Below, in pieces: positions 11,590 through 20,605 of a DNA stretch of 64,000 bases. The DNA is from Betaproteobacteria bacterium (lineage in GTDB: Bacteria > Pseudomonadota > Gammaproteobacteria > Burkholderiales > SG8-41). Position numbers and translations under genes: made by a program. The first letter of the stretch is position 1, and each line of letters starts with the position of its first letter. The notes below the pieces were generated by a model. That model did no database searches. It was not told where the DNA came from and saw only the letters and a program-made list of their open reading frames with translations. The stretch is taken from assembly GCA_016868035.1 (NCBI GenBank), contig VGID01000004.1, positions 1 through 64,000 on the forward strand, in the 5' to 3' direction.

Positions 11590-11832
11590 GTGCGACGGTG
11601 GCGAGTCGGGATGCAGTTCTAGGAGGACCGCGACGACGCATAGACTCTATGTTAGGAGCGGCCGGCAACGAAATGCGCACAAATCGCCCCGTCCCTACGG
11701 GTTGTGGCCAAAACGCGCGCCTGCGTTGTCGCGAGCCTTGCCAATATCGACATATTGGCGGCGCCTCGCTCCTCGCATTCATCGCGTTTTGGCCACAACG
11801 CATCATGTGAATCATGACTGAGATAGGTTCTA
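11564..11832. mobile_element. MITE-like palindromic element, copy 1
   Basis: Terminal inverted repeats gaacctatctcagccacgattcgcatg / catgtgaatcatgactgagataggttc; internal perfect arms gtggccaaaacgcg / cgcgttttggccac; central hairpin gccaatat-cgac-atattggc; homologous to 44108..44378. Confidence 0.75.
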
Positions 11833-12084
11833 GTCGTTGTCGTTGTCGTTGTCGTGGTCACGCTCGAAGTCCCGCAGGATGCCCTCCTCCAGTACCTTGA
11901 CCTGCTGCTGTGCATCCTGCAGAGCCGACTGGCACAGCTTGAGCAACTCCGCGCCGCGCTTGTACGCGGCGAGCGACTGCTCGAGCGGCATCTGCCCCGC
12001 CTCCATGCTGGAGACGATTTTTTCCAGTTCCGCCAGGGCCGCTTCGAAACTTCGGGGATCGTGGGTTTTCGAAGTCTTGGACAC
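11830..12084 (-). CDS. xseB: Exodeoxyribonuclease VII small subunit
   Basis: FEAALAELEKIVSSMEAGQMPLEQSLAAYKRGAELLKLCQSALQDAQQQVKVLE. Confidence 0.92.
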   Translation of the reverse strand: MSKTSKTHDPRSFEAALAELEKIVSSMEAGQMPLEQSLAAYKRGAELLKLCQSALQDAQQQVKVLEEGILRDFERDHDNDNDND

Positions 12085-12325
12085 AGGAGTGCTGCAACGC
12101 TGGTGGAAACAGTAAATCTAGCCCAATCAGAGGGTTGCGGTCAACGCGTTCTGTAAGCGCCAGCGATCTCGCGCGACCAAGGAATAAAGGAACCGGAAAC
12201 AGCGTAACGTAAAGAACAAGCGCCGGGACCGCTTCGGCTGCTCTCGCATCCGGGCCCGGTGCGAGAGAGCGGCCCGGCTTTCCGGTTATCATCCGCCAAT
12301 ACCCGAAAACAGAAGGAGACATTTC

Positions 12326-13288
12326 GTGCACGCCACATTGCCGCGATTGGAGACGACCGATTTTCCGGCGATCCGGCGCAAGCGGCTCGACACGCTGCAG
12401 GTCAATCTCGGATACAAGTGCAACCAGACCTGCGTGCACTGCCACGTCAACGCCGGCCCGACGCGCACCGAGATGATGGACCGCGAGACCGTCTCGGAAG
12501 TGATCTCGTTTCTCAAGGCCTCGGGCGTCGAAACGCTGGACATCACCGGCGGGGCGCCCGAGCTCAACCCGCATTTCCGCACGCTCGTGCTCGCCGCGCG
12601 CAACCTCGGCGTGCACGTGATGGACCGCTGCAATCTCACCGTGCTGCTCGAACCCGGGCACGAGGGGCTCGCCGAATTCCTGCCGGCGAACGGGGTCGAG
12701 GTCGTGGCATCGCTGCCCTGCTACCTGGAGGAGAACGTGGACCGCCAGCGCGGCAAGGGCGTGTTCGACGCGAGCATCGAGGCCCTGCGCCGGCTCAACG
12801 CGCTCGGCTACGGGCGCACGGGCTCCGGGCTCGTGCTCAACCTCGTCTACAACCCGCAGGGCCCGAGCCTGCCGCCGGCGCAGGACGCGCTCGAGGACGA
12901 CTACCACCGCCACCTCGCCGAGCGCCTCGGGGTCGTCTTCAACCGGCTCTACGTGCTCACCAACATGCCCATCCAGCGCTTCGGCAGCATGCTCATCTCG
13001 AAGGGCCAGTTCGAGAGCTACATGGAGCTGCTCAAGAGCGCGTACCAGCCCGAGAACCTGGAATCGGTGATGTGCCGCAACCTCGTCAGCGTGGACTGGC
13101 GCGGCTACGTCTACGACTGCGACTTCAACCAGATGCTCGGCCTGCCCCTTGCCTGGCGCGGCCGCCCGCGCGTGCACCTGCGCGAGCTGGTCGGAGCCGA
13201 CCTCACCGGCAATCCCATCACGGTGAAAGACCACTGCTACGGCTGCACCGCCGGCCAGGGCTCGAGCTGCGGCGGCGCGCTTTCTTGA
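12326..13288 (+). CDS. arsS: Arsenosugar biosynthesis radical SAM protein ArsS
   Basis: CNQTCVHCHVNAGPTRTEMM radical SAM motif; C-terminal DHCYGCTAGQGSSCGGALS. Confidence 0.88.
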   Translation: MHATLPRLETTDFPAIRRKRLDTLQVNLGYKCNQTCVHCHVNAGPTRTEMMDRETVSEVISFLKASGVETLDITGGAPELNPHFRTLVLAARNLGVHVMDRCNLTVLLEPGHEGLAEFLPANGVEVVASLPCYLEENVDRQRGKGVFDASIEALRRLNALGYGRTGSGLVLNLVYNPQGPSLPPAQDALEDDYHRHLAERLGVVFNRLYVLTNMPIQRFGSMLISKGQFESYMELLKSAYQPENLESVMCRNLVSVDWRGYVYDCDFNQMLGLPLAWRGRPRVHLRELVGADLTGNPITVKDHCYGCTAGQGSSCGGALS

Positions 13289-13335
13289 CCAGACCAGTCA
13301 CGAGTCACCCGTCACGTTTTTGATCGGACAGAACC

Positions 13336-14310
13336 ATGGACACCTCCTACCTCTCCACCACTCGCGATATCTACCGGGATGCGGCGCTCAACCCGCAGCA
13401 GGGCCTTTGCTGCACCACGACCCCGGTGTGGCAGCTGCCGGACCTGGCCGTCCCCAAGAACATGCTCGCCATGAATTACGGCTGCGGCAGCACCGTCCAC
13501 CCGCGGGACCTCACCAACAGTCCGACCGTGCTCTACGTCGGAGTCGGCGGCGGCATGGAACTGCTGCAGTTCGCGTACTTCACCCGGCGCCCGGGCGCCG
13601 TGATCGGGCTCGACGTGGTGGACGAGATGCTCGCCGCGTGCCGCACGAACTTGCACGAGGCCGAGCTGCAGAATCCCTGGTTCCGCTCCTCGTTCGTGGA
13701 CCTGCGCAAGGGCGACGCGCTCGCGCTGCCCGTCGCGGACGAGAGCGTGGACGTCGCCGCGCAGAACTGCCTGTTCAACATTTTTCATGACCGCGACCTC
13801 AAACGCGCCCTGTCGGAGATGTACCGGGTGTTGAAGCCGCACGGAAGGCTGATTCTCTCGGACCCGGTGTGCGCCTCGCCGATGCCGGAGCATCTCCGGA
13901 ACGACGAGCGGCTGCGCGCGCTCTGCCTCACCGGAGCGATCCCGCTCGACGATTACGTGAAGCGCATGACCGATATCGGGTTCGGAACGGTAGAAGTCCG
14001 CGCGAAGAGGCCCTACCGGGTGCTTGCGCCGCATCGCTACCCGACGCAGCGGACGATTGTCGTCGAAAGCGTGGAGATCTGCGCGATCAAGGACCCCGTG
14101 CCCGCCGACGGCCCCTGCGTCTTCACCGGCAGGACCGCGATCTACCACGGCCCGGACGACTACTTCGACGACCGGAAAGGCCATTTCCTGACCCAGAACC
14201 AGCCGCTCGCCGTGTGCGACAAGACCGCCCGCGCGCTCGCCTCGCTCGGGCGCGACGACATCTACATCACTGGACCCACGTATTTCTACGACGGCGGGGG
14301 GTGCTGCTGA
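13336..14310 (+). CDS. arsM: Arsenosugar-type arsenite S-adenosylmethyltransferase
   Basis: SAM-binding VLYVGVGGGMELLQFAYFTRRPGAVIGLDVVDEML; LCCTTTPVWQLPDL; C-terminal YFYDGGGCC; adjacent to arsS. Confidence 0.82.
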   Translation: MDTSYLSTTRDIYRDAALNPQQGLCCTTTPVWQLPDLAVPKNMLAMNYGCGSTVHPRDLTNSPTVLYVGVGGGMELLQFAYFTRRPGAVIGLDVVDEMLAACRTNLHEAELQNPWFRSSFVDLRKGDALALPVADESVDVAAQNCLFNIFHDRDLKRALSEMYRVLKPHGRLILSDPVCASPMPEHLRNDERLRALCLTGAIPLDDYVKRMTDIGFGTVEVRAKRPYRVLAPHRYPTQRTIVVESVEICAIKDPVPADGPCVFTGRTAIYHGPDDYFDDRKGHFLTQNQPLAVCDKTARALASLGRDDIYITGPTYFYDGGGCC

Positions 14311-14382
14311 TTCCCCGCGCCCGCCGGTCACGGCCCGCCGCTCACCGGTCATCGGCCACGGGTCACCGGCCTCACGATTGAC

Positions 14383-16530
14383 ATGAAAAAGAACAGGCTC
14401 GTACTGCTTGCCGTGATCGTGGCGCTGGTCGCCGCCTTCTTCACGCTCGACCTCGGCCGCTACCTCACCCTCGAATTCTTCAAGTCGCAGCAGGCGGTCG
14501 TCGCCGGCTACCTCGAGGCTTACCCGTTCCGGACGGCAGCGGTCTTCTTCGTGATCTACGTCGCCGTGACCGGGCTATCGCTGCCCGGCGCGGCGCTGAT
14601 GACGCTCGTCGCGGGAGCGATCTTCGGGCTGCTCTGGGGCGCGGTCATCGTGTCCTTCGCCTCCAGCATCGGGGCGACGCTCGCGTTTCTCGCGTCGCGG
14701 TTTCTCTTTCGCGACGCAATCCAGGGCCGCTTCGGGGCGAACCTGAAGGCGGTCAACTCCGGCATCGAGCGCGACGGCGCTTTCTATCTCTTCGCGCTGC
14801 GGCTGGTGCCCGCCTTCCCGTTCTTCGTCATCAACCTGGTGATGGGGCTCACGCCGATCCGGACCTGGACCTTCTACTGGGTGAGCCAGGTGGGCATGTT
14901 TGCGGGGACCATCGTCTTCGTCAACGCCGGGGCGAGGATCGCGGAGCTCGAATCCCTTTCCGGCATCCTGTCGCCCGCGCTCCTCATCTCGTTTGCACTG
15001 CTCGGCATCTTCCCGTTGATCGCGAAGTGGGTGCTCAACGCGATCAAGGCGCGCAAGGTCTACGCGAAGTGGCCGCGCCCGAAGCGCTTCGACCGCAACC
15101 TGGTCGTGATCGGAGCCGGGGCCGCGGGGCTCGTTTCCGCCTACATCGCGGCCGCGGTCAAGGCCAGGGTGACGCTGATCGAGAAGCACCGGATGGGCGG
15201 GGATTGCCTCAACACCGGGTGCGTGCCGTCCAAGGCGCTCATCAAATCCGCGCGGCTCATCTCGCAGATCGGGCGCGCGCGCGAGTACGGCATCCGGTCG
15301 GCCACGGCCGAGTTCGATTTCGCCGACGTGATGGAGCGGGTGCAGCGCGTGATCAGGACCGTGGAACCCCACGACTCGATGGAGCGCTACACGGAGCTCG
15401 GGGTCGAATGCATCCAGGGCGAGGCGAAGATCACCTCGCCGTGGAGCGTGGAGGTAAAGACGCGCGACGGCACGCGCACGCTCACCACCCGCGCCATCGT
15501 GATCGCCGCCGGAGCAAGCCCGCTCGTTCCTCCGATCCCGGGCATCGCCGAAGTGGGCTACGTCACCTCCGACACCATGTGGGAAATGCGCGAGCTGCCG
15601 AGGCGGCTGGTGGTGCTCGGCGGAGGGCCGATCGGATCCGAGCTCACCCAGTGCTTCGCGCGCTTCGGCTCGCAGGTGACCCAGGTCGAGATGCTCCCTC
15701 GCATCCTCGCCCGGGAGGATCCGGAGGTGTCGGAAATGGTGGCGGAACGCTTCCGCAGGGAGGGTATCCGCGTGCTCACGAGCCACCGCGCGAGGGAATT
15801 CCGGGTGGAGAACGGCGAGAAAATCCTGATCTCGGAGCACGACGGGCGCGAGGTGCGCGTCGCGTTCGACCAGCTGCTGTGCGCGGCAGGGCGGGTTGCA
15901 GGCGTCCGGGGCTACGGCCTGGAGGAGCTCGGCATCCCCGTCACCCCCGCGCGCACCGTGGAAACGAACGACTACCTGCAGACGATCTACCCCAACATCT
16001 ACGCGTGTGGCGACGTCGCGGGCCCGTACCAGTTCACGCACACCGCCTCGCACCAGGCCTGGTACGCGGCGGTGAATGCCCTCTTCGGGCGATTCCGGAA
16101 GTTCAAGGCCGACTACTCGGTGATCCCGTGGGCGACGTTCACGGACCCCGAGGTCGCGCGCGTGGGCCTGAACGAGACCGAGGCGAAGGAGCGGGGCGTT
16201 CCGTACGAGGTCACCACTTACGGCATCGACGACCTCGACCGGGCGATCGCCGACGGGGAAGCGCACGGGATGGTCAAGGTGCTCACCGCGCCCGGCACGG
16301 ACAAGGTTCTCGGCGCAACCATCGTGGGCGAACACGCGGGGGATCTGATCATCGAGTACATCGGGGCCATGCGCCACGGCATCGGGCTCAACAAGATCCT
16401 GCGCACCATACACATCTACCCCACGCTCGTGGAGGCAAACAAGTACGCGGCCGGAGAATGGAAGCGCGCCCACGCGCCGAAGAAGCTGCTCGAATGGGTC
16501 GAGCGCTACCACGCGTGGATGCGCGGCTGA
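14383..16530 (+). CDS. Fusion of TVP38/TMEM64 (VTT) membrane domain and mercuric reductase/dihydrolipoamide dehydrogenase-like FAD oxidoreductase
   Basis: N-terminal VTT-domain (LSLPGAALMTLVAGAIFGLLWGAVIVSFASSIGATLAFLASRFL) followed by VVIGAGAAGLVSAYIAAAVKARVTLIEKHRMGGDCLNTGCVPSKALIKSA. Confidence 0.88.
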   Translation: MKKNRLVLLAVIVALVAAFFTLDLGRYLTLEFFKSQQAVVAGYLEAYPFRTAAVFFVIYVAVTGLSLPGAALMTLVAGAIFGLLWGAVIVSFASSIGATLAFLASRFLFRDAIQGRFGANLKAVNSGIERDGAFYLFALRLVPAFPFFVINLVMGLTPIRTWTFYWVSQVGMFAGTIVFVNAGARIAELESLSGILSPALLISFALLGIFPLIAKWVLNAIKARKVYAKWPRPKRFDRNLVVIGAGAAGLVSAYIAAAVKARVTLIEKHRMGGDCLNTGCVPSKALIKSARLISQIGRAREYGIRSATAEFDFADVMERVQRVIRTVEPHDSMERYTELGVECIQGEAKITSPWSVEVKTRDGTRTLTTRAIVIAAGASPLVPPIPGIAEVGYVTSDTMWEMRELPRRLVVLGGGPIGSELTQCFARFGSQVTQVEMLPRILAREDPEVSEMVAERFRREGIRVLTSHRAREFRVENGEKILISEHDGREVRVAFDQLLCAAGRVAGVRGYGLEELGIPVTPARTVETNDYLQTIYPNIYACGDVAGPYQFTHTASHQAWYAAVNALFGRFRKFKADYSVIPWATFTDPEVARVGLNETEAKERGVPYEVTTYGIDDLDRAIADGEAHGMVKVLTAPGTDKVLGATIVGEHAGDLIIEYIGAMRHGIGLNKILRTIHIYPTLVEANKYAAGEWKRAHAPKKLLEWVERYHAWMRG

Positions 16531-16555
16531 TGTGGAGGCAAGTGACGGGTGACGA

Positions 16556-17446
16556 GTGATAAGTGACGGGATTCGAAAAAGCGCGAGGCCAATATTAGAG
16601 GCGCTCGTCAGCCGTCTGTCGTCAGTCGTCACCGCCTTGTTGCTGCTGCTGGCGGCGAGCGCCGTGGCGGCGCAGGGCTTCGACCACGAGCACAAGGCGT
16701 GGACCGCGCTGCTGCATAAGCACGTCGTTTTGGTGGACGGCGGCCGTGCCTCGCAGGTGCGCTATGCCGCGTTCGCGAAGGACCGCCCCGCGCTCAAGGC
16801 CTACCTGGAGACCCTCTCGAAGGTCGCGCAGACGGAATTCGACCGCTGGAGCAAGGCGCAGCAGATGGCCTTCCTCATCAACGCCTACAACGCGTTCACC
16901 GTCGAGAAGATCCTCACGCGCCACCCCGACATCAAGTCCATCTGGGACTTCGGCCGGGTCTTCGGCAATCCGTTCCGCGACCGGTTCTTCACCCTGCTCG
17001 GGCGCGCTTCCTACCTCGATCAGGTCGAGCACGAGATCCTGCGCAAGCCGGGGTCTTACGACGAGCCGCGCGTGCACTACGCCGTGAACTGCGCCGCGAT
17101 CGGCTGCCCGATGCTGCGCGAAGAGGCGTTCGTGGCAGAACGCCTCGACCAGCAGCTCGAAGAGCAGGCGAGGCGCTTTCTCTCCGACCGGTCGCGCAAC
17201 CGCTACAATCCGCAGACGGGCCGGCTCGAGGTCTCGAAAATCTTCGACTGGTTCAAGGAGGACTGGTTGAGCGGGTACCGGGGCTTCAAGGGCACGGCGG
17301 CGCCGGTGCGGTCGCACCGCCAGTACTTCTCCACGTACGCGAGCCTGCTTGCCGACCACCCCGACCATCAGCGCGCCATCCGCGAGGAGAAAGTCGAGAT
17401 CGACTTCATCGCCTACGATTGGGGGCTGAACGACGCCAAGAAGTAA
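16556..17446 (+). CDS. DUF547 domain-containing protein
   Basis: FLINAYNAFTVEKIL, HYAVNCAAIGCPMLREEAF; start may be internal. Confidence 0.8.
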   Translation: MISDGIRKSARPILEALVSRLSSVVTALLLLLAASAVAAQGFDHEHKAWTALLHKHVVLVDGGRASQVRYAAFAKDRPALKAYLETLSKVAQTEFDRWSKAQQMAFLINAYNAFTVEKILTRHPDIKSIWDFGRVFGNPFRDRFFTLLGRASYLDQVEHEILRKPGSYDEPRVHYAVNCAAIGCPMLREEAFVAERLDQQLEEQARRFLSDRSRNRYNPQTGRLEVSKIFDWFKEDWLSGYRGFKGTAAPVRSHRQYFSTYASLLADHPDHQRAIREEKVEIDFIAYDWGLNDAKK

Positions 17447-17593
17447 CCGCCGATTAACGCCGATACACGCCGATCAGGAAATGATGAACCACGAGAGAAA
17501 GCGGTGAAATCGCATTCCCCGACGGAATATGCTCTTTACCGCATACCGTTTTTTCTGCTTCTTATCTGTGTTCATCGGCGTTCATCGGCGGTT
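17446..17593. repeat. Inverted pair of ~10-bp tandem arrays
   Basis: accgccgattaacgccgatacacgccgat ... tctgtgttcatcggcgttcatcggcggt. Confidence 0.85.
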
Positions 17594-17650
17594 GCAAGTA
17601 ATCTTCACGAATTCCTGGGCGTAGCCTGAGCGCCGATCGGCCCGCCGCGG

Positions 17651-18331
17651 ATGCTATCGATCATCATCCCCTGCCTGAACGAGGCCCCCGGCATCACCGA
17701 GGCGCTACGGGCGCTCGGGCCCCTGCGCGCGCGGGGCGCCGAGGTGATCGTGGTGGACGGCGGCAGCGAGGACGGCACCGTCGCGCGCGCGGCGCCGCTC
17801 GCGGACCGCATGGTCACCGCGCCGCGCGGGCGCGCCTCGCAGATGAACGCAGGCGCCGCCGAGGCGCGGGGAGACATCCTGCTCTTTCTACACGCGGACA
17901 GCGCGCTGCCCGCGGACGCCGACCGGCTGATCGCAGAGGGGCTCCGGCGCACGGGCCGGCGCTGGGGCCGCTTCGACGTCACCATTTCCGGACGGCATCC
18001 GCTGTTCCGGGTGATCGAGACGATGATGAACCTGCGCTCCCGCTTGACGGGCATCGCAACCGGCGACCAGGGCATGTTCGTGACGAGGCCGCTCTTCGCA
18101 GAAGCGCGGGGCTTTCCCGATATCGCGCTCATGGAGGACATCGCGCTCTCGAGTCGGCTCAAGCGCTCCGGCCCGCCGCTGTGCCTGCGCCAGCGAATCA
18201 CCACTTCCGCCCGGCGCTGGGAAAAACGCGGGATCTTCCGCACGATCCTGCTGATGTGGCGGCTGCGGCTCGCCTACTGGCTCGGGGCCGATCCCGCCAA
18301 GCTCGCGCTCCGCTACGACGGAAATCGCTAG
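17651..18331 (+). CDS. TIGR04283-type arsenosugar biosynthesis glycosyltransferase
   Basis: MLSIIIPCLNEAPGITEALRALGPLRARGAEVIVVDGGSEDGTVARA; GT2 fold, cluster context. Confidence 0.82.
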   Translation: MLSIIIPCLNEAPGITEALRALGPLRARGAEVIVVDGGSEDGTVARAAPLADRMVTAPRGRASQMNAGAAEARGDILLFLHADSALPADADRLIAEGLRRTGRRWGRFDVTISGRHPLFRVIETMMNLRSRLTGIATGDQGMFVTRPLFAEARGFPDIALMEDIALSSRLKRSGPPLCLRQRITTSARRWEKRGIFRTILLMWRLRLAYWLGADPAKLALRYDGNR

Positions 18332-18353
18332 AAGCTGCCGCAGAAAAGGCAAA

Positions 18354-18427
18354 TGGACAGGATTTACAGGATTAACAAGATCAAACTCGAAAAAGAATCA
18401 TGCAAATCCTGTTAATCCTGTCTATTC
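18354..18427. repeat. Inverted pair of ~10-bp tandem arrays
   Basis: gacaggatttacaggattaacaagatc ... aaatcctgttaatcctgtctatt. Confidence 0.85.
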
Positions 18428-18440
18428 GGGTTTTTACTCG

Positions 18441-19106
18441 ATGAGTTCGACGGTCGTAATGGTTTTCGCTAAGGCGCCGCGTCCCGGCGAGGTGAAGACG
18501 CGCCTCATCCCGCTGCTCGGCGCGGACGGCGCCGCGGCGTTGCACGCGCGGCTCGTCGCGCACGCGCTGGCGACCGCCCGCGCGGCGGCTTTGGGACGTC
18601 TCGAGCTCCATTGCGCGCCCGACGCTACCGACCCGTTCTTCGGCTTCTGCCGGCGCCATTACGGCGCCGTCCTCGCGCCACAGGCGGAGGGCGGTCTCGG
18701 CGCGCGCATGGCCGCCGCGTTCGCCGCCGCGCTCGCGGTTTATCCGCGCGCATTGCTGATCGGGACCGACTGCCCCGCGCTCGGGGCGCGCCACCTGCGC
18801 GAGGCCGAGGATGCGCTGCTCGGCGGCTGCGATGCGGTTCTCGGGCCGGCGGAGGACGGTGGCTACGTGCTGATCGGCCTCACGCGCACGGACGCGCGTC
18901 TCTACGACGGCATCGCGTGGGGTGGCGACGGCGTCCTTGCAGAGACGCGCACAAGGCTCCGCGCGCTCGGCTGGCGCTGGCATGAGCTCGAAACACTGTG
19001 GGACGTGGACCGCCCGGACGATTACGAACGCCTGCTCAAGTCCGGCATCCTGGACGCGAAACTCGCGGCAGGAACGCAGTTTGAGCGCGAGAAAGAATCG
19101 CAGTAG
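18441..19106 (+). CDS. TIGR04282-type arsenosugar biosynthesis glycosyltransferase
   Basis: VMVFAKAPRPGEVKTRLIPLLGADGAAALH; IGTDCPALGARHLREA; GPAEDGGYVLIGL. Confidence 0.85.
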   Translation: MSSTVVMVFAKAPRPGEVKTRLIPLLGADGAAALHARLVAHALATARAAALGRLELHCAPDATDPFFGFCRRHYGAVLAPQAEGGLGARMAAAFAAALAVYPRALLIGTDCPALGARHLREAEDALLGGCDAVLGPAEDGGYVLIGLTRTDARLYDGIAWGGDGVLAETRTRLRALGWRWHELETLWDVDRPDDYERLLKSGILDAKLAAGTQFEREKESQ

Positions 19107-19149
19107 CCTTACTCAATCCTCAATCCTCAGTCCCCAATCCTCGGTCCCG

Positions 19150-19998
19150 ATGTTCACGACGCTCGTCTCCACAGCGACCCTCGCCCAGCACCTGGATCAC
19201 CCGAACTGGGTGATCTGCGACTGCCGCCACGATCTCACCCAGCCGGAAGCCGGGCGCCGTGCCTATCGCGAGGCGCACATCCCCGGAGCGCGCTTGGTGC
19301 ACCTCGACGAGGATCTTTCCGGCCCCAGGACCGGCACGAACGGGCGCCACCCTCTTCCCGACCCGCAAGCGCTCGCGGCGCGGCTGGGCGCGCTGGGAAT
19401 CGGGGCGGACACCCAAGTGGTCGCGTACGACGCGAGCGGCGGGACCTACGCGGCGCGGCTGTGGTGGCTCCTGCGCTGGATCGGTGACGAAGCGTGCGCC
19501 GTGCTCGACGGCGGCTGGGACGCGTGGCGCGTCGCGGGGCTTCCAATTTCCACCGAGGCGCCGACGCCCCGCCCTGCGCGCCATCCTGTCCAACTCAAGC
19601 CGGCGCTCGGCGTGGACGTCGCCCGCGTAAAAGAAAATCTCTCGCAGCGCGCGTTCGTTCTGCTCGATGCGCGCAGCGCGGACCGGTTCCGCGGCGAGAA
19701 CGAGACGCTCGACCCGGTCGCCGGGCACATCCCCGGGGCGCTCAACCGCTTCTTCCGGATGAACCTCGGGCCCGACGGGACGTTCAAGGGCGCGGCCGCG
19801 CTGAAGGAGGAATTCTCCGATCTGCTGGGGGACACGCGAGCATCCGAAGTGGTGCACTACTGCGGCTCGGGAGTGAGCGCGTGCCACAACCTGCTGGCGA
19901 TGGAAATCGCGCGCCTGTCAGGATCGAGGCTCTACCCGGGCTCGTGGAGCGAGTGGTGCAGCGATCCATCGCGGCCCGTCGCCAAGGGCGGTGTTTGA
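19150..19998 (+). CDS. Sulfurtransferase (two rhodanese domains)
   Basis: WVICDCRHDLTQPEAGRRAYREAHIPGARLVHLDEDLSG; VVHYCGSGVSACHNLLAME. Confidence 0.87.
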   Translation: MFTTLVSTATLAQHLDHPNWVICDCRHDLTQPEAGRRAYREAHIPGARLVHLDEDLSGPRTGTNGRHPLPDPQALAARLGALGIGADTQVVAYDASGGTYAARLWWLLRWIGDEACAVLDGGWDAWRVAGLPISTEAPTPRPARHPVQLKPALGVDVARVKENLSQRAFVLLDARSADRFRGENETLDPVAGHIPGALNRFFRMNLGPDGTFKGAAALKEEFSDLLGDTRASEVVHYCGSGVSACHNLLAMEIARLSGSRLYPGSWSEWCSDPSRPVAKGGV

Positions 19999-20031
19999 CG
20001 TTCAAGGTTGGAGCGCTACGTGGTTCCGCGG

Positions 20032-20064
20032 TTCTCACTTTGAACTTTGAACTTTGAACTTTGA
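20032..20064 (+). repeat. tgaactt tandem array
   Basis: tttgaactttgaactttgaactttgaac. Confidence 0.9.
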
Positions 20065-20078
20065 ACCCGGAGCGCGAT

Positions 20079-20465
20079 ATGGCCGCTTATTTCGCTGATG
20101 TCATCCTCGTCATCCACTTCCTGTTCGTGCTGTTCGTCGTCGGCGGGCTCGGGCTCGTCTGGATCGGCGCGGGGCTCGGCTGGGGCTGGGTGCGCAACCT
20201 GTGGTTCCGCATCGCGCACCTCGCCGCGATCGTCTTCGTCGCCGGCGAGGCAATCGTCGGCGTCATGTGCCCGCTCACGATCTGGGAAGATGCGCTGCGC
20301 GGCGCGCGCGAGGAGAAAAGCTTCATCGCGCGCTGGGTGCACCGCGTGCTCTTCTACGACTTTCCGGAGTGGGTGTTTACGACGGCGTACGTGCTCTTCG
20401 CGCTGCTCGTCGCCGCAACCTTCTGGTGGGTGCCCGCAAAGCGGTGGCGAAAAAAAACGGGCTAG
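20079..20465 (+). CDS. DUF2784 family membrane protein
   Basis: VILVIHFLFVLFVVGGLGLVWIG... CPLTIWEDALRG. Confidence 0.75.
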   Translation: MAAYFADVILVIHFLFVLFVVGGLGLVWIGAGLGWGWVRNLWFRIAHLAAIVFVAGEAIVGVMCPLTIWEDALRGAREEKSFIARWVHRVLFYDFPEWVFTTAYVLFALLVAATFWWVPAKRWRKKTG

Positions 20466-20474
20466 CCGCCCGTT

Positions 20475-20597
20475 TAGTGCTTGGTGTTCGGTGTTCGGTG
20501 TCCGGCGTTCAGGGCTGGGTGCCGAGTGTCCGGCCCGACACCCGTCACCCCGAACGTTGAACTTTGAACCCTGAACTCTGAACCCTGAACCCCGAAG
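20475..20597 (+). repeat. Degenerate tandem arrays
   Basis: gtgcttggtgttcggtgttcggtgtccggcg ... ttgaactttgaaccctgaactctgaaccctgaacccc. Confidence 0.85.
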
Positions 20598-20605
20598 GCT
20601 CTTTT

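Noticed and set aside
11833-11856. gtcgtt hexamer repeat at the xseB 3' end
   Set aside because: In-frame hexamer encoding a DND tail; too few copies to argue phase variation.
11462-11915. Short ORFs within MITE copy 1 that align with ORFs in copy 2 (e.g. RDGAI-AHF)
   Set aside because: The two elements align with few indels so every frame aligns; hairpin conservation explains the similarity better than coding.
13240-13290. Possible selenocysteine in ArsS
   Set aside because: The CYGCTAGQGSSCGG positions are encoded by Cys codons; no internal TGA.
14290-14325. Possible Sec (TGA) after GGGCC at the arsM end
   Set aside because: Sequence after the TGA shows no protein conservation and looks like intergenic repeat; ordinary stop.
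14575-16695. 706-aa minus-strand ORF
   Set aside because: Antisense of the VTT-FAD fusion gene; composition H/R/D-rich without domain signatures.
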